Below are positions 1-12,237 of a DNA stretch of 64,000 bases, piece after piece (positions within the stretch are counted from its first letter, which is position 1; each line of letters opens with the position of its first letter). The notes beneath the pieces were generated by a model. The model saw nothing but the letters and a program-made list of their open reading frames with translations, did not search any database and was not told the origin of the DNA. The position numbers were made by a program, and so were the translations under genes. This DNA is from Linum tenue (taxonomy: Eukaryota > Streptophyta > Magnoliopsida > Malpighiales > Linaceae): NCBI GenBank assembly GCA_946122785.1, contig CAMGYJ010000011.1:34374513-34438512 (forward strand). The letters run 5' to 3'.

Positions 1-931
<931 letters not shown>

Positions 932-1018
932 TTTCACTCGGTCGCTCGCTGTTTCCACAACCTTCTTCCGCTGCTGCCGCCTGATCTAGGATGACAATGT
1001 TTGCTGATTTCTCTAAAC

Positions 1019-1464
1019 CATTGTTGTCAGAACCGAACCGAAGTATGATCCGGTAATTCGAAAGACTCGCACTTTAGTGGTCCAGTCGGCATTAGATCGT
1101 TTAAAAATCGTTAGAAAACCGATACTTAATAAACATTATCAGTATAAATAGTGGACATTTTCTTAATCAGAGCTCGTCTCTTTCCTTCGAAATTGTGAAA
1201 TGGAAATAAGGATTCAGTTTGAGAGGCCGACGTTTTTGGTTTATTTCAAATTTTAATTTTTTGCAAATTTTTTTAATTAAATTTAACGGTTGAATGAAAA
1301 ACCGGACGAGCGGCTCGATCGGCTCGAATGGTTAACCGTCTCGACCGCTCGTCAACCGCTGCATAAAACCGGAGCGGCTTTTAAACTGTTCCGAGCCGGT
1401 TTTGTGATCGGGTGGCGGTTTTATCAGTCGGGCCGAGCGGCTCGGCTCGGCTTTAATAACACTG
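1019..1464. mobile_element. Small non-autonomous hAT-like element upstream of ABP1
   Basis: The ends are imperfect inverted repeats (CATTGTTGTCAGAACC at the left; the right end read in reverse is CAGTGTTATTAAAGCC). They are flanked by an identical 8-bp target duplication CTCTAAAC at 1011-1018 and 1465-1472, the length typical of hAT elements. The interior is rich in CGGCTCG and ACCGG repeats and has no credible coding frame; an open stretch at 1290-1550 runs across the right end and is not a gene. The element begins 88 bp upstream of the ABP1 ATG, so it lies in the proximal promoter or 5' UTR. Confidence 0.75.
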
Positions 1465-1472
1465 CTCTAAAC

Positions 1473-2219
1473 CATCCCTTCACGTACATGTCCAAATACC
1501 TAAATTCATACTCGCCTCGTATTTATGGGCAGGATTTGCAACTCATCTAAGTTTTTTAGTATCCATAAACCATAATGATACCCGCCGTGTATATCAATAT
1601 TACTATACGTCATCCCACCAAAAAATATATATATATTATTATACGTCAAAGTTCTCAATCCAATTTAGCCAGTTGGTCTGATCGAGTCTAACATACCGTT
1701 TGGTATAAATGAATTTTATAAGTTTTGAGAAATTTATTTTGAAATAAAATATTTTTGTGTTTGGTATATAAAAGAATTCATTTTGAATTCCAAATTTGGA
1801 ATTCTACGGAATTGGAACTAGTTATAGCAATTTCGAGGAATTGAGATGGAATTTTCAAATAAATTCCACAAGTATTTTTTAATTATAATAAAATAATATG
1901 ATTATCCTTAATTATTAAACCTTAGCTCCTACTAAACCTTACTTTCGGATCGTTTAGACCGATTTGGGTCGGATATATGAAAAAATTAATATATTTTACA
2001 CTTATATATACATTATTTTAAGTAGAGATACATAACTAATTTGTGATTTAATCTGAAATATCATATCATTATTTTTTATATATATATATCAATACTTTAA
2101 ATCATATATTTAAATAATAACAAAAACTTAAATCCCCCATCACCACGCGCTCCCTCCCCCAATCTCCTCCGAGGAAAAAAAAAGTTCCATTCAAACTCCC
2201 TACTTCGCTGCCACCCTTA
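1473..2219. other. AT-rich intergenic DNA without a gene
   Basis: This stretch holds short AT runs, a (TA)n tract near 1625 and an imperfectly self-complementary AT-rich patch near 1690-1880 (repeated GAATTCC and its relatives) that could be a decayed MITE. I see no coding sequence and no RNA gene. Confidence 0.5.
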
Positions 2220-3518
2220 TGTTGGACATTGACTCGTTTTTACCAATCCAACTAAATCACGACCAAGTATAATCGCAATCTAGGAATATAGTATAGTGGT
2301 TTAGTTTCTAATTGTCAACCCGGGTACTAGGTGTACTGGTTACTCAGTAAAGTGCTATTATCTAGCGGTAGAAGTGGTGTAAAGTTGATAGAAAGTAAAA
2401 GTAAAGAGAGAATTATACTGCGGGAAGTTCTCAAACAATCTGGAGTCTCGACTAAAGTGTTCCAGACCTTCTCCGTTTAAATACCAGGCAGGTGACTAAC
2501 CTCCGCAAATATAAGCTAACCGAGGTAATAAGATTCAAATTTCCTCTACTGGGTTCTTACACCAGTACAAAGCAGTGAAACCACTTCATGACTAGAGCAA
2601 TCGATTCACTACCTCCAATTCAGGTTGCTCTTTAACCTATGTAGAGACTATCATTCTAGGTCAGATCATGAATCACAAGAATTTGATCAGGACTCATGCA
2701 GTTCTGAATAATGCATCAATTGGATAAAAGATAATCAATCATTCATGATAAAGGGTTTATACTTCCTAACATACAAATCTAGGGTTCTTACATACCCAAG
2801 TGATAGAGGGGGATTACTCCATAGGAGAGTTGAAAGCAAGGCTGGATGTAAAAATCATCATCTAGACAGAAGAAATCAACTCCAGGTTGTCAATATTCAC
2901 TCCTTGAGGCTTGAATCGAGCTCCTCTAGTGGGAAGACTTGATCTAGGGCTCCCAAGGGTCACTCTTCGTCACTTTCTCTCTCTAAAACTCTGTTTTTGC
3001 TCTCCAAATATGCTCCCCTTCTCAAACACTCGAAATTGGGTTAAGAACTAACAGCTGCGCGATGCACAGTTGGCGCACGGCCATGCAAATCCATCTCCAA
3101 TCCGTGCAAACTGAAATGCACCGTTTCACTTGAACTCTTGGAAGGATTATGCACGGGTAGAGCACGACCGTGCAAACTAGAGCCTTGCCCATGCAAAAAC
3201 ACTGGAAACCTTGCACGGTTAGGATACCATTTGCCCGCCAAGTGCATGCACATGCCGTAACTTCCTCTCTACACGGTCTACCTTGGACGACTGTGTAAAC
3301 AGGGTTCCAAACCGTGCAAACTTCCTCTAGTCCTTGTCAAACATCCTAAACTTCGTCCAATCATACCAAACTCGTTCATAAGCCTTCATTCACGTACTAT
3401 GACCTGAAATATCACAAATAAACACTACCTAGAGTAAAATATGCCAAAGAACGATCAAATGCCAAGCTAAAAGATCAAGAAATATCGGGAAAAACATGTG
3501 CAAATACGATGTTATCCG
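2220..3518 (-). mobile_element. Ty3/gypsy (Athila-like) LTR, probably solo
   Basis: Read on the minus strand it starts near 3518 with a block (GGATAACATCGTATTTGCAC) homologous to the starts of the LTRs at 5028 and 15018. It then has a stretch of GCACGG/CCGTGC palindromic words, a UTR-like segment with CCTAGATTTGTATGTTAGG, and ends in TCCAACA at 2220. The sequence shared with the 17.3 kb LTR (an AGAACCCAGTAGAGGAA-like block) supports one family. No adjoining gag or pol of matching orientation is present and no target duplication is evident, so it is probably a solo or truncated LTR. Confidence 0.65.
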
Positions 3519-3689
3519 GCACAGCGAGTTATAATAAAGGTGGATATATTGTACTAAAAAATCATACGCTTGTAAAAAGTTCCTAGATAAATTAGACCTG
3601 GCGGCAAGCCTCTAGAATTACGGTAACCACCTTCCTTAGACCAATTTACTTCGGTCATTTAATAATGCAATATACTATGACTATTTTCA

Positions 3690-4179
3690 AAATAACAACA
3701 CGTATAGACAATAATAAATGACACAAAAGATTTACGTGGTATACCCTAGTTTTGGGCCAGTCCTCGATAACAGAAGCTCTGTAGTATTTCTTCATTATTG
3801 CAATAGTAGGTTACAGAGAGTTTCAAGATACAAGGAAATAGAACACTTGATATTTCCTAGAACAACCTCACTATTTCAGTCACTAGAAATCTCCTATCTG
3901 CTCGTGGTACTGAAAATGTTTCACTACCAAAACCCTCAGTAAGGAAATAGCTCGTAAGCTAGCATAATAGAGCAACGGAAGAAGAGGTATGGAAGTTGAG
4001 GGATGATTTGAATGGCTATTGGCAGTCTCCTTTCAAGGCTAAGAAGAGGGCATGGATTGATTGTAATTGGGTGAGAGTTCCACCTACCCATCGCTCCCTT
4101 GTATTAGGTTTCTTTTTCTTTTCTCAAATACCACCGCCACTAGATGGTCACTGGTCTGCCACGTGAGGTGAGCCCAACA
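3690..4179 (-). mobile_element. 3' LTR of a decayed Ty1/copia element
   Basis: Read on the minus strand the segment begins TGTTGGGCTCACC directly after a purine-rich tract (GGGCGAGGAGAAT, about 4180-4196), the arrangement expected at a copia 3' LTR. It contains the block AAGATTTACGTGGTATACCC (plus strand, near 3727), which is characteristic of plant copia LTRs. The inner end near 3690 is approximate. It belongs with the pol remnant immediately to its right. Confidence 0.6.
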
Positions 4180-5027
4180 ATTCTCCTCGCCCGACTACAT
4201 GGGCGACTTCATCATCCTTGTAGCTGATCGATAGAACTCAAACTTTTCTCTTGGAAGAGTCTTCGTACACATATATGATCCATTTTCGTCAGTATGGACC
4301 TTCTCTAGTTGTAGTTGCTTCATTTTAAGCACTTCTCAGATCCAGTGATATCGAACATTAATATGTTTCGACCAGGCATGAAATGAAGTGTTATTCGCAA
4401 GATGAATAGCACTCTGACTGTCACAAAATAGTTGTGGTTGTTTCTGTAGGAACCCAAGTTCTTTCAAGAACTTCTTCATCCATAACATCTCCTTGCACGC
4501 TTCTATTACTGTTATATACTCTGCTTCAGTTGTAGAAAGAGCTACACACTTTCGTAGCCTTGACTGCCACGATATTGATCCCTTGATAAGGTAATCAGGT
4601 ACCTAGAAGTGGACATCCTTGAATCAATGACACATGTCATGTCATTATCTGTATAGCCAATGAGGACAGGTTTTTAATCTCCAAAACATAAACTCCTTTT
4701 GGAGCTACCTCGAAGGTATCTGAGAATCCACTTTACATCTTCCTAATGTTCCTTTCCTGGTTTGGAAAAAACCCGACTAACAAGTCCAACTGCATGAGCA
4801 ATATCTGGTCTTGTAGACATCATGGTGTACATCAAACTTCCCACAGCAGAAGCATATGAAACTTTATCCATCTCCGCCTTCTCTTTATTAGTAGATGGAC
4901 TCTATTTGGATGTCAACGTAAAGTGGTTAGCAAGAGCACAACTAACCTCCTTAGCATTATCCATGTCGAAACGTTGAAGTACTTTATCAATGTACTTCTC
5001 TTGTGACAACCATATCTTCTTGGCATC
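4180..5027 (-). pseudogene. Ty1/copia pol remnant (end of reverse transcriptase and RNase H)
   Basis: The minus strand encodes the C-terminal end of a copia reverse transcriptase (WLSQEKYIDKVLQRFDMDNA) followed by the connection region (YASAVGSLMYTMMSTRPDIA) and an RNase H region with TEAEYI and SKHINVRYHWI blocks. There are at least three in-frame stops and frameshifts, so nothing is translatable. It is truncated at 5027/5028, where a gypsy LTR begins, which suggests that the LTR insertion cut it. The sequence resembles Tnt1/Tork-type plant copia elements. Confidence 0.75.
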
Positions 5028-5985
5028 TGATGACTACATATTTACACACGTTTTACCCCCTCATTTCTTGATTGTTTAGCTTGGTGTTTATCATAATTTG
5101 TCCTATTTTATGCTAAGTTATGTTCCTTTGTCATATTTTAGGTCCTATCACATAAATTGAAGCATAGCGCAAGTTTCAAGTCAATCGGAGATCAATTGGC
5201 GACTCGGGGGAAGAAACTCGAGCATGACCTGAGGAAGAATGGATTTATACCAAAATTAATAGAAAAATAATTATTTAATATTTTCATGAAAATAAATAGG
5301 ATGAGACTACAAGCGTCTGGGATCAAACATCGACTAATTTGGAGTCCAGACCTGGGAGAAACGAGACATCCAAGACAGGGGAATAGGAACTATGATTTCC
5401 ACGGGTTGGAAGCCAATTCCACTACCGTGGATTAGGAGTTCAGACCGTATTTTTTTAGAAGGAGAAATCCATGGGTTGGAGAGCTAATTCCACGACCATG
5501 GAACGTGCCAGCAGCGAGTATAAAGGCCTGTTTTGTGCGTTTTTGGAAGAAGAGAGAGCTGGGTTTTGGATCCCAAACACCCAAGGGACGAACCCTAGAG
5601 AGGGAGCACCTTGGAATCATTCTTGGAGCTATTTTGGAGGATTTCTTCACAATTAAAGCTCGGGAATCAAGCTTCGATATGTAGATTGAAGATCTAGATC
5701 AGATTTATGCATTCTCTCTCTTCTCTATGGAGTAACTTTCCTTCACTTAGGTTTTGAGAAACCCAAGATTTGTATACTAGGAAGAGTTATATGAACCATT
5801 TTTCATGGATGATTGATTATCTTATATCCAATTGAGGCATTATTCAGAATTTGCATGACACACGATCAAATTCGTGTGATTTCTGCTTTAACCTATAACG
5901 ATAGTCTCTACATAAGTCAAAAGAGCCACCTGAATTGGAAGTTGTGGATCGATTGCTTTAGTCGGGAATTTAGCCAAGGTACCAG
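5028..5985 (+). mobile_element. Ty3/gypsy LTR (plus strand), 3' truncated
   Basis: It starts TGATGACTACATATTTACAC, homologous to the LTR starts at 15018 and (inverted) 3518. The rest follows the family plan: a TTTTAGGTCCTA block, a region of degenerate CCATGG/CCGTGG words at 5400-5510, a CTCTCTATGGAGTA block, then ATGATTGATTATCTTAT and the AGAGCCACCTGAATTGG region. Similarity to the 17.3-18.08 kb LTR stops near 5985. Open frames inside it (5432-5650, 5471-5656) are LTR sequence and not genes. Confidence 0.65.
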
Positions 5986-6119
5986 CAGCAACAGGTAAAT
6001 GAGAGCCTCTTTCTCTTTCTTTCAGCAATCTTGATCTCTCAACGAATGAACTGCTGCCACCCATACCAGATAGAGATCAAACAATTCAAAATTTGATAAA
6101 CAAAAAAACAATTCTCAAT

Positions 6120-6690
6120 TCCCTAAAGTGGGGCTCACTGAACATCCCCATCAATCTCCATAGATCGGGTAAGGAGGATGAGATTGAAAGACAAAGCGCC
6201 ACCAAACATCATTGACAAATACCCTTGAACCTCGAACACACTGTACAGTGTTGTTCCTGGCATCGTTGGATTCTTGCTAGCAATCGACGCACTGGTAGCA
6301 AATGTTGTCGTCGACCTTTTTCGGGTCTTTGTTGTCCATCATAGGGATGCAGTGGCACTGACCGGGAGGATCATTTAATGTGGTTCTTCTTTCTTAAGTT
6401 TTGTAAGTATTTTGTGCTACTCCGACGGTGGAGAGTTGACTTCGTCGGAAGCCGCCCGAATCCGAATTACCTTATCGCTACTTGATCGGAAGCTCTTACT
6501 AGCACTCCCAACAAGTGTCGACGACTTGGTCTCCATATTAGTTTGAATGAGTAGTCTCCATGGTAGAGATAAGTGGACATCGGCGATTGCATGTTGCACA
6601 ATGAAATGTATGAGTATGACTGTGTGAGCGGGAAGGGCAAGGAAGGAACGATTGTAGCGCTGAAAGTGATCCCTTATTTTAAGTTTCATT
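6120..6690 (-). pseudogene. Decayed fragment resembling RPH1 (RESISTANCE TO PHYTOPHTHORA 1-like, chloroplast membrane protein)
   Basis: The minus strand carries SFRSSSDKVIRIRAASDEVN (about 6430-6500), then after frame breaks ASKNPTMPGTTLYSVFEVQG with YLSMMFGGALSFNLI (6170-6290), then in another frame PDLWRLMGMF (about 6136-6165). From memory these match the order of blocks in the plant RPH1 family, a multi-pass plastid membrane protein implicated in pathogen response. The copy has frameshifts and stops and lacks the C-terminal half, so it is a pseudogene. I cannot tell whether it is a retrocopy or an in-place relic. The family assignment is tentative; the pseudogene nature is clear. Confidence 0.45.
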
Positions 6691-6699
6691 TAGATTGCA

Positions 6700-7617
6700 A
6701 ATGTGCCAAGTCTAGAGGAAGACTGCAAATACAAACATTCAGCACCGGAGGGATCAAAAGCCCAAAGACCCAAAAACGGTTTGGAAACCCAATAGGGCTT
6801 AGCCAAAAGCCCAATCCGAGCCCATATCACAAACCTTAGCAGCTCAGTATTTGTCCCTAGTCATCTCATCGCCGCTAGCAAACCTTCCTACCACCAACCA
6901 GAAACCATGTGATGGTGGCCACACAAACACCAAAAAGGTCGGTCGAAGCAAAACCACCCCGGACATAGGTCAGAGGGAGAATTAAGTAACTCCTCTAGCC
7001 AAAGCCTCGTTAGGCCAAACTCCAAAGCTCCCCAACACAAAAATGAGTGAGAAACTTCCGGTCGAAAGGGTGGCCAGGGATGAAACAATGGAGGTGAACT
7101 TCAGTCTTCAAGATCTTCTCTCTAAGTCTAAGCTGAGCGCCACATCTCAGAAACGCCAAGACCTGCAAGGTGAAGTAAGGAGGTAGACGAAGAGAGAGAA
7201 GAGGAGAAGACAAGTCAAAATCAAAGAAGATTCGACCTCCTTTGCATCTAAGATCGAAACATCTCTATTTCTGATAGATCATATCAGAGGGAAAAAGCAC
7301 ATCCCCAACAGGGGGAGGAAGGAGACCCACAAAGGGAGAAGAAGAAAACCACTCAATGGATGAAAACATACAAAAAAAGGAGAGAAGAAAAACATAGGGG
7401 GAAAAGGACGAAACCAGATGAAAAAGAAGGAGAAACGGGGAGACTTCGAAAGGATGGGCAGATGGAGAAAAGAAAGAAAGCAGGAGAAGGCAGATAGGTT
7501 GCCGCCGAAAGCTATCGCTTCTCCCTTTCGCTCACTTTCTTTCTTTCCGCAAACTAATTTCTATAAAGTTTTGTAACTTTCACAACACTTTTTGGATGAA
7601 ATCCCTCAAATAGCACG
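6700..7617. other. Intergenic stretch, purine-rich, no gene recognised
   Basis: From about 7200 to 7500 the plus strand is strongly A/G-rich (runs such as GGGGGAGGAAGGAGA). Several short open frames exist on both strands, but none has a recognisable domain or a believable start context. Confidence 0.4.
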
Positions 7618-8400
7618 AGGGGCGGAGCCTGGTTTTAAAGTTCGGGGAGGGGGGGGGACAAAAAAATTTAGTACGTATTATCGTAAAAAATAATAATATA
7701 AATGTCACATTACAAATTATTACTTAAGACAATTACTAGCACTAAAATTATTATTTAAATTAAAAATTTAGCAATAACATGTTCAACATTTTTAAATAAA
7801 TTGTCAACAAAAGATAATCATCATTTTTTCTAATTTTTTTCGTTGAATCAGTTGCTCTTATTGCTCAAGTAAAGAAACCGATGCAACGAGATAGGATCCG
7901 ATAGATCCTATGCAATACAACTAACAACTTTTAACTTCCTACTACTCTTTCCCTGGTTCTACTTACAGTAAAAGAAAGAATAAAACTCTGTGGCGTCTAT
8001 AAGTAACCCAGCTTTTCCAGTTCATTTTTTTTATTTGTACCTCGATGTTATTATAAATAACAAATGAATGTCTCACAATAATGAGAAAAAATAATTAATA
8101 TGGTACATATTCAAAATTATATTTAAAGATATGATGCATAAGTTGATAAATTCAATTTACCTAGTTTGAAGTTTTAAGTGTCGCTGATGGGTATTGAACT
8201 CATGTCCACCAAGATTAAAGCTACTCACTTAGTCGCTAGACTACATGCAACAACTCCTACATTAAGTTGTGAAATGTCATTATTTATATAAACAGGTTAA
8301 TTAATACGTAATTTCAAAATTCTCGTTGTACTTATAAGTGATTTTCAACAATTTCGGGGGTAGGCCGGGGCCCCCCGAGCCCCAACGTAGCTGCCCCCCT
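7618..8400. repeat. Probable non-autonomous repeat with GGGGCGGAGCC-type ends and an internal tRNA-like segment
   Basis: The left end begins AGGGGCGGAGCCTGG and runs into a long G tract. The right end is C-rich (CCCCGAGCCCC, then GCTGCCCCCCT), roughly its inverted counterpart. The interior is AT-rich. On the minus strand at about 8175-8255 there is a tRNA-like stretch: a TAGTCTAGCGACTAAG box A-like block and a GAGTTCAATACCC box B-like block about 40 nt later. I could not find a target duplication, so the limits are approximate. Confidence 0.4.
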
Positions 8401-8745
8401 GAATACCACTAAAGTATGGGAATTGGAGTAAGGTATTACTAAAGTAAAAATAAGGCATTACATACTATGAAAGTCCATAAATTGTGCATTTGTTAAATTT
8501 TTTTGTTTGATTAACGATCAAAGACAATAAAATTATGAATGGCTAAACATCGCCCTTGTTTTACTATTATCGCCCTAACTTAAAGCGTAAAATTACTAAA
8601 GTCTCCTTAATTAAATAAACTAAATTCAACATAACAATTACCCATAAAATCCCTAATCCTTCCTCACCACTGTCGACCTCTCCAAAAACCTTCACCGTTC
8701 CTTCTCCCCTGCTATTCATGGAAGCCCACTATCTCACGTTACCAG

Positions 8746-8750
8746 CCACC
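8746..8750. repeat. Target-site duplication (left) of the copia element
   Basis: CCACC immediately precedes the left LTR and is repeated at 13649-13653 immediately after the right LTR. Confidence 0.85.
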
Positions 8751-8973
8751 TGTTAGACATATCGAAAATGAAAATCCACGAGAGAGCTTTAACACTCTCC
8801 GAGCTATCGTCTGTAATTGCTTAATCCGTCCAAGAGATACAAAACTACAATATATACTGCCAAGCTTAGGAGGAAACCCTAATCGGCAACCTAACTCCTA
8901 CGTACCCCTCACAATAAAGGCCCAATGATTAATTTAGGTGATGCATGAGCATGGGCCAATATACGCTCTAACA
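8751..8973 (-). repeat. Copia 3' LTR (223 bp)
   Basis: It begins TGTTAGACATATCG and ends CGCTCTAACA. Relative to the 289-bp partner at 13360-13648 it lacks 53 bp after GAAAATGAAA and one 13-bp copy near the inner end; 289 minus 53 minus 13 is exactly 223. Confidence 0.9.
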
Positions 8974-11900
8974 ACCTCCCCCAAATTGATGTTGATCCCG
9001 AAGCATCAATTTGCTAGCTAGAAACCAGTGACGACTCGTGGTAAAGGACTTGGTGAGCAAATCCGCCACCTGATCTTCCGTAGGAATATAACGTAGTTGT
9101 ATCGTACCCGCACGAACGAGATCACGAATATAGTGAATGTGGACCTCAATGTGCTTCGTACGGTTATGAATAACGGGATTAACAGCAATCTGAATGGCAC
9201 TGGTGTTATCCAGGTGCAAGACCATAGGAGATGGTATGCTAACACCAAGATCACCCAGCAGACGATGCAACCACTCCATCTCAGAACCAGCATCAGACAT
9301 CGCACGATATTCAGCCTCCGTGGACGATTTGAAGACCTTGTCTTGCTTCTTACATTTCCAAGAAATAAAGGCATCACCACTGAATACACTAGCCTGTCAT
9401 AGACCGTCGGGTATCTATGCAGCCTGCATAATCCGAGTCAGAGTAAGCACATAAGCATAAATCACCAGAGGATGGAAGCAACAAACCAACATCACGCGTC
9501 CCCTGGAGATATCGGAGAATCCGATGAACAGCAGCCATATGATCAACACGAGGAGCAACCATGAACTGACTAACCAGCTGCACCGCATAAGCTATATCCG
9601 GTCGTGTAGCGACAATGTAGATGAGACTGCCCACAATACTCCGATATACCCGACTATCGGCTAGTAACTCACCGGAATCTTGCCCCAGCTTAAGATTAAG
9701 CTCAATTGGGGTACGAATCGGCAGACAATCGCCAAATCAATGTTCCTCCAATAAATCATTAACATACTTGTGCTGGCTAAGGAGAATGCCGCGGTCATAC
9801 CTGTGAACTTTAATGCCGAGGAAATATGAAAGGGAGCCGAGATCTTTAAGACTGAACGCTGCCCGGAGATTAGCCTTAAGCTGCTCAATACCAATATCAT
9901 CATCACCTGTGACAATCATGTCATCAACGTAAATCAGCAAGACAACACGGCCACGAGAAGTGGACTTAGTGAATAAGGACGGATCATTTTGACTCTGCTG
10001 AAACCCAAAACTCAGAATGGTATGCTGAAATTTCTCGAACCAAGCGCGAGGAGCTTGCTTCAAGCCATACAAGGAACGATGAAGAATACAGACCTGTCCT
10101 GGGGAGCCGCGAGGGTAACCGGGAGGAATCTCCATGTAAACGACCTCTTTCAAGTCACCGTGAAGGAATGCATTTTTAATGTCGAGCTGATACAACGGCC
10201 AATTGCGTAGGGCAGCAACCGCCAGTAAGGTTCGGACTGTATGCATCTTCGCCACTGGTGCAAATGTTTCATCGAAATCGATCCCATACTCCTGTGTGAA
10301 TCCCTGCGCCACAACCCGAGCCTTGTGGCGCTCAAGACTGCCATCCGGGTGGAACTTTAGATTATATAACCACCGACAGCCGGCAACTGGAACTTCTAGC
10401 TGGGGACGATCGACAATCGTCCAAGTATTATTGGCATCGAGGGCATTGAACTCCTGTGTCATGGCATTGTCCCAGTCCGGATTACCCTTGGCTTGAGAAT
10501 ACCGCGTAGGGATGGGAATGGAATCTACAGCATGGGCCACAAAATCCCCAAAGCGAATAGGCGGCTGGCCAAAATTTGCTCGGCGGAATGGCGAGTAGCA
10601 GCAGGCTGAGGCGGTGGAGTCAGCGCGGAAGAAGAGGCAGACCTGCTCGCTGAGGAAGAGCTGGTCGGCGCTGGGGAGGAAGTAGTGGGCAGTGAGGATG
10701 ATGAGGCGTTGGAGCTGTTTGGCGAGGGCGGCACTGAATCCAGCGGCATGCTCGAGGTTGGTGTGTGGGGAGGCATTTCGGGAGGGAGTTCAGCACCATC
10801 ATAATCAATGTCATCACCAAAAGAGGGCAAATGAGTCGAGGAAAACAGTAAGGAAACTGACTCGGAAGAGGATGACTCATAAAACATGACATTTTCAAAG
10901 AAGACGACATGACACGCTATACGAATGCGACCTAGAGAGGGGTCATAACACAAATAACCCTTGTGAATGTCACTGTAACCATGAAAGCACAACGGACAGT
11001 TTTAGAAGAGAGTTTATGACGCTCACGATGAGGAAGAAGAACAAAACAGAAGCACCCGAACACCCAGAGACGAGAGTAGTCAGGATGGGTGCCATAAAGA
11101 GCAAAATGCGGACTCTGGTTGTTTAAAACAGGAGTTACTTGGTAATTTATCAATCGAATGGCAGTAGAGACTGCCTCGGGCCAAAACTGAGTAGGGACTG
11201 ATGAGGCAATAAGGAGAGCACGTGTCAACTCAACGGAATGGCGATTTTTCCTCTCCACTACGCCATTATGTTGCGATACTCCAGGGCATGACTTTTGACA
11301 CAGAATGCCATGCGCCTTGTAGTATGCAAGCAACGAGGTTGAGCTAAACTCTCCGCCGGGATCGGATCTAAGGATCTTCACATTTTTGCCAAATTGAGTT
11401 CTAATCATGGTCAAAAACTCAGTAGCTACCTCATATAAGTCAGACTTGAGATGGAGAAAATAGACCCACGTGTAACGTGTAGCATGGTCAATAAAAATAG
11501 CAAAATACTTGTAGCCATTGCGTGACGTTATGGGAGAAGTGCCCCATAAATCAGTGTGGACCAAATGAAATGGTTCAGTGATGACCGTGCTACTGGAGGG
11601 AAATGATATACTTTTGGCCTTTGCCTCAACACAACTAGAACAGGGCAATGCAGGCGAGCAAACAACCGATTTATTACCAAGCAGCTGCTGTTTAAACATC
11701 AAATGTAAACGACTTGAGTTTGGGTGACCTAACCGATTATGCCAAAGATTCCAAGTACTATCCGACTGACTAGAAAAAACAACAGGAGGACTCGAGAGAG
11801 ACATAGGACGAGACACACTAGACACCTGGGGTAATGCCAATGACGCAGAAGGCGATAGACATCCTCGACTCGAGAGCTCCTCTTATGTAAAGGTGCGACC

Positions 11901-12237
11901 CTTCTTACTCCCTCTTGCGATCAGCCTCCCCGTCGTCAGATCCTGCACAAAACACCCAGAAGGTGCGAACAAAACCGAGCAGTTATCATCAATTAACTGG
12001 CCCACCAAAACGAGATTAGGGTGAAGTTTAGGGACATGAAGCACATCATTTAATTTAACTCGCGGCTGGTGAACGGACAACACCTGTAACCGAAATATGT
12101 GCCCCGTTGGCCACTTGTAGTTGTAGATTGCTAACCGGTTGTAGTTGTAGTTGTAGTTGTAGATTGCTAACCGAAATATGTGCCCCGTTGGCTACTTGTA
12201 GTTGTAGATTGCACATGCCGTAGAGATAAAGACTCAC
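8968..12237 (-). pseudogene. Copia pol: protease end, integrase, reverse transcriptase, RNase H (frameshifted)
   Basis: The pieces lie in copia order on the minus strand. The protease C-terminal region (LNDVLHVPKLHPNLV) is at 12083-11883. The GAG-pre-integrase zinc motif (WHNRLGHP...CSSC) and integrase core follow at 11840-10932, with D in HTDLWGTSP, D in RSDPGGEF and E in GVVERKNRH. RT is at 10540-9737, with the LLIYVDDMIV catalytic motif. RNase H is at 9634-8968 (YSDSDYAG; MEWLHRLLGD; LDNTSAIQIA). Breaks occur near 12150, at 11880, near 10985, near 10545, near 9735 and around 9389-9300. The integrase has DPG where DNG is usual. Between 12106 and 12216 a GTTGTAGTT-rich minisatellite expansion duplicates the LQVANGAHISV block. 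Confidence 0.88.
8974..8990 (-). other. Copia polypurine tract
   Basis: Read on the minus strand, CAATTTGGGGGAGGT immediately abuts the 3' LTR, which is the expected position of the plus-strand primer. The pol frame reads through it (QFGGG) and its stop codon lies inside the LTR at 8968-8970. Confidence 0.8.

Noticed and set aside
1290..1550. Open frame of 86 codons on the plus strand
   Set aside because: It crosses the right end and target duplication of the hAT element at 1019-1464 and has no domain.
8175..8255. Functional tRNA gene
   Set aside because: The acceptor stem does not pair convincingly and the T-loop departs from the consensus, so I list it only as tRNA-like.
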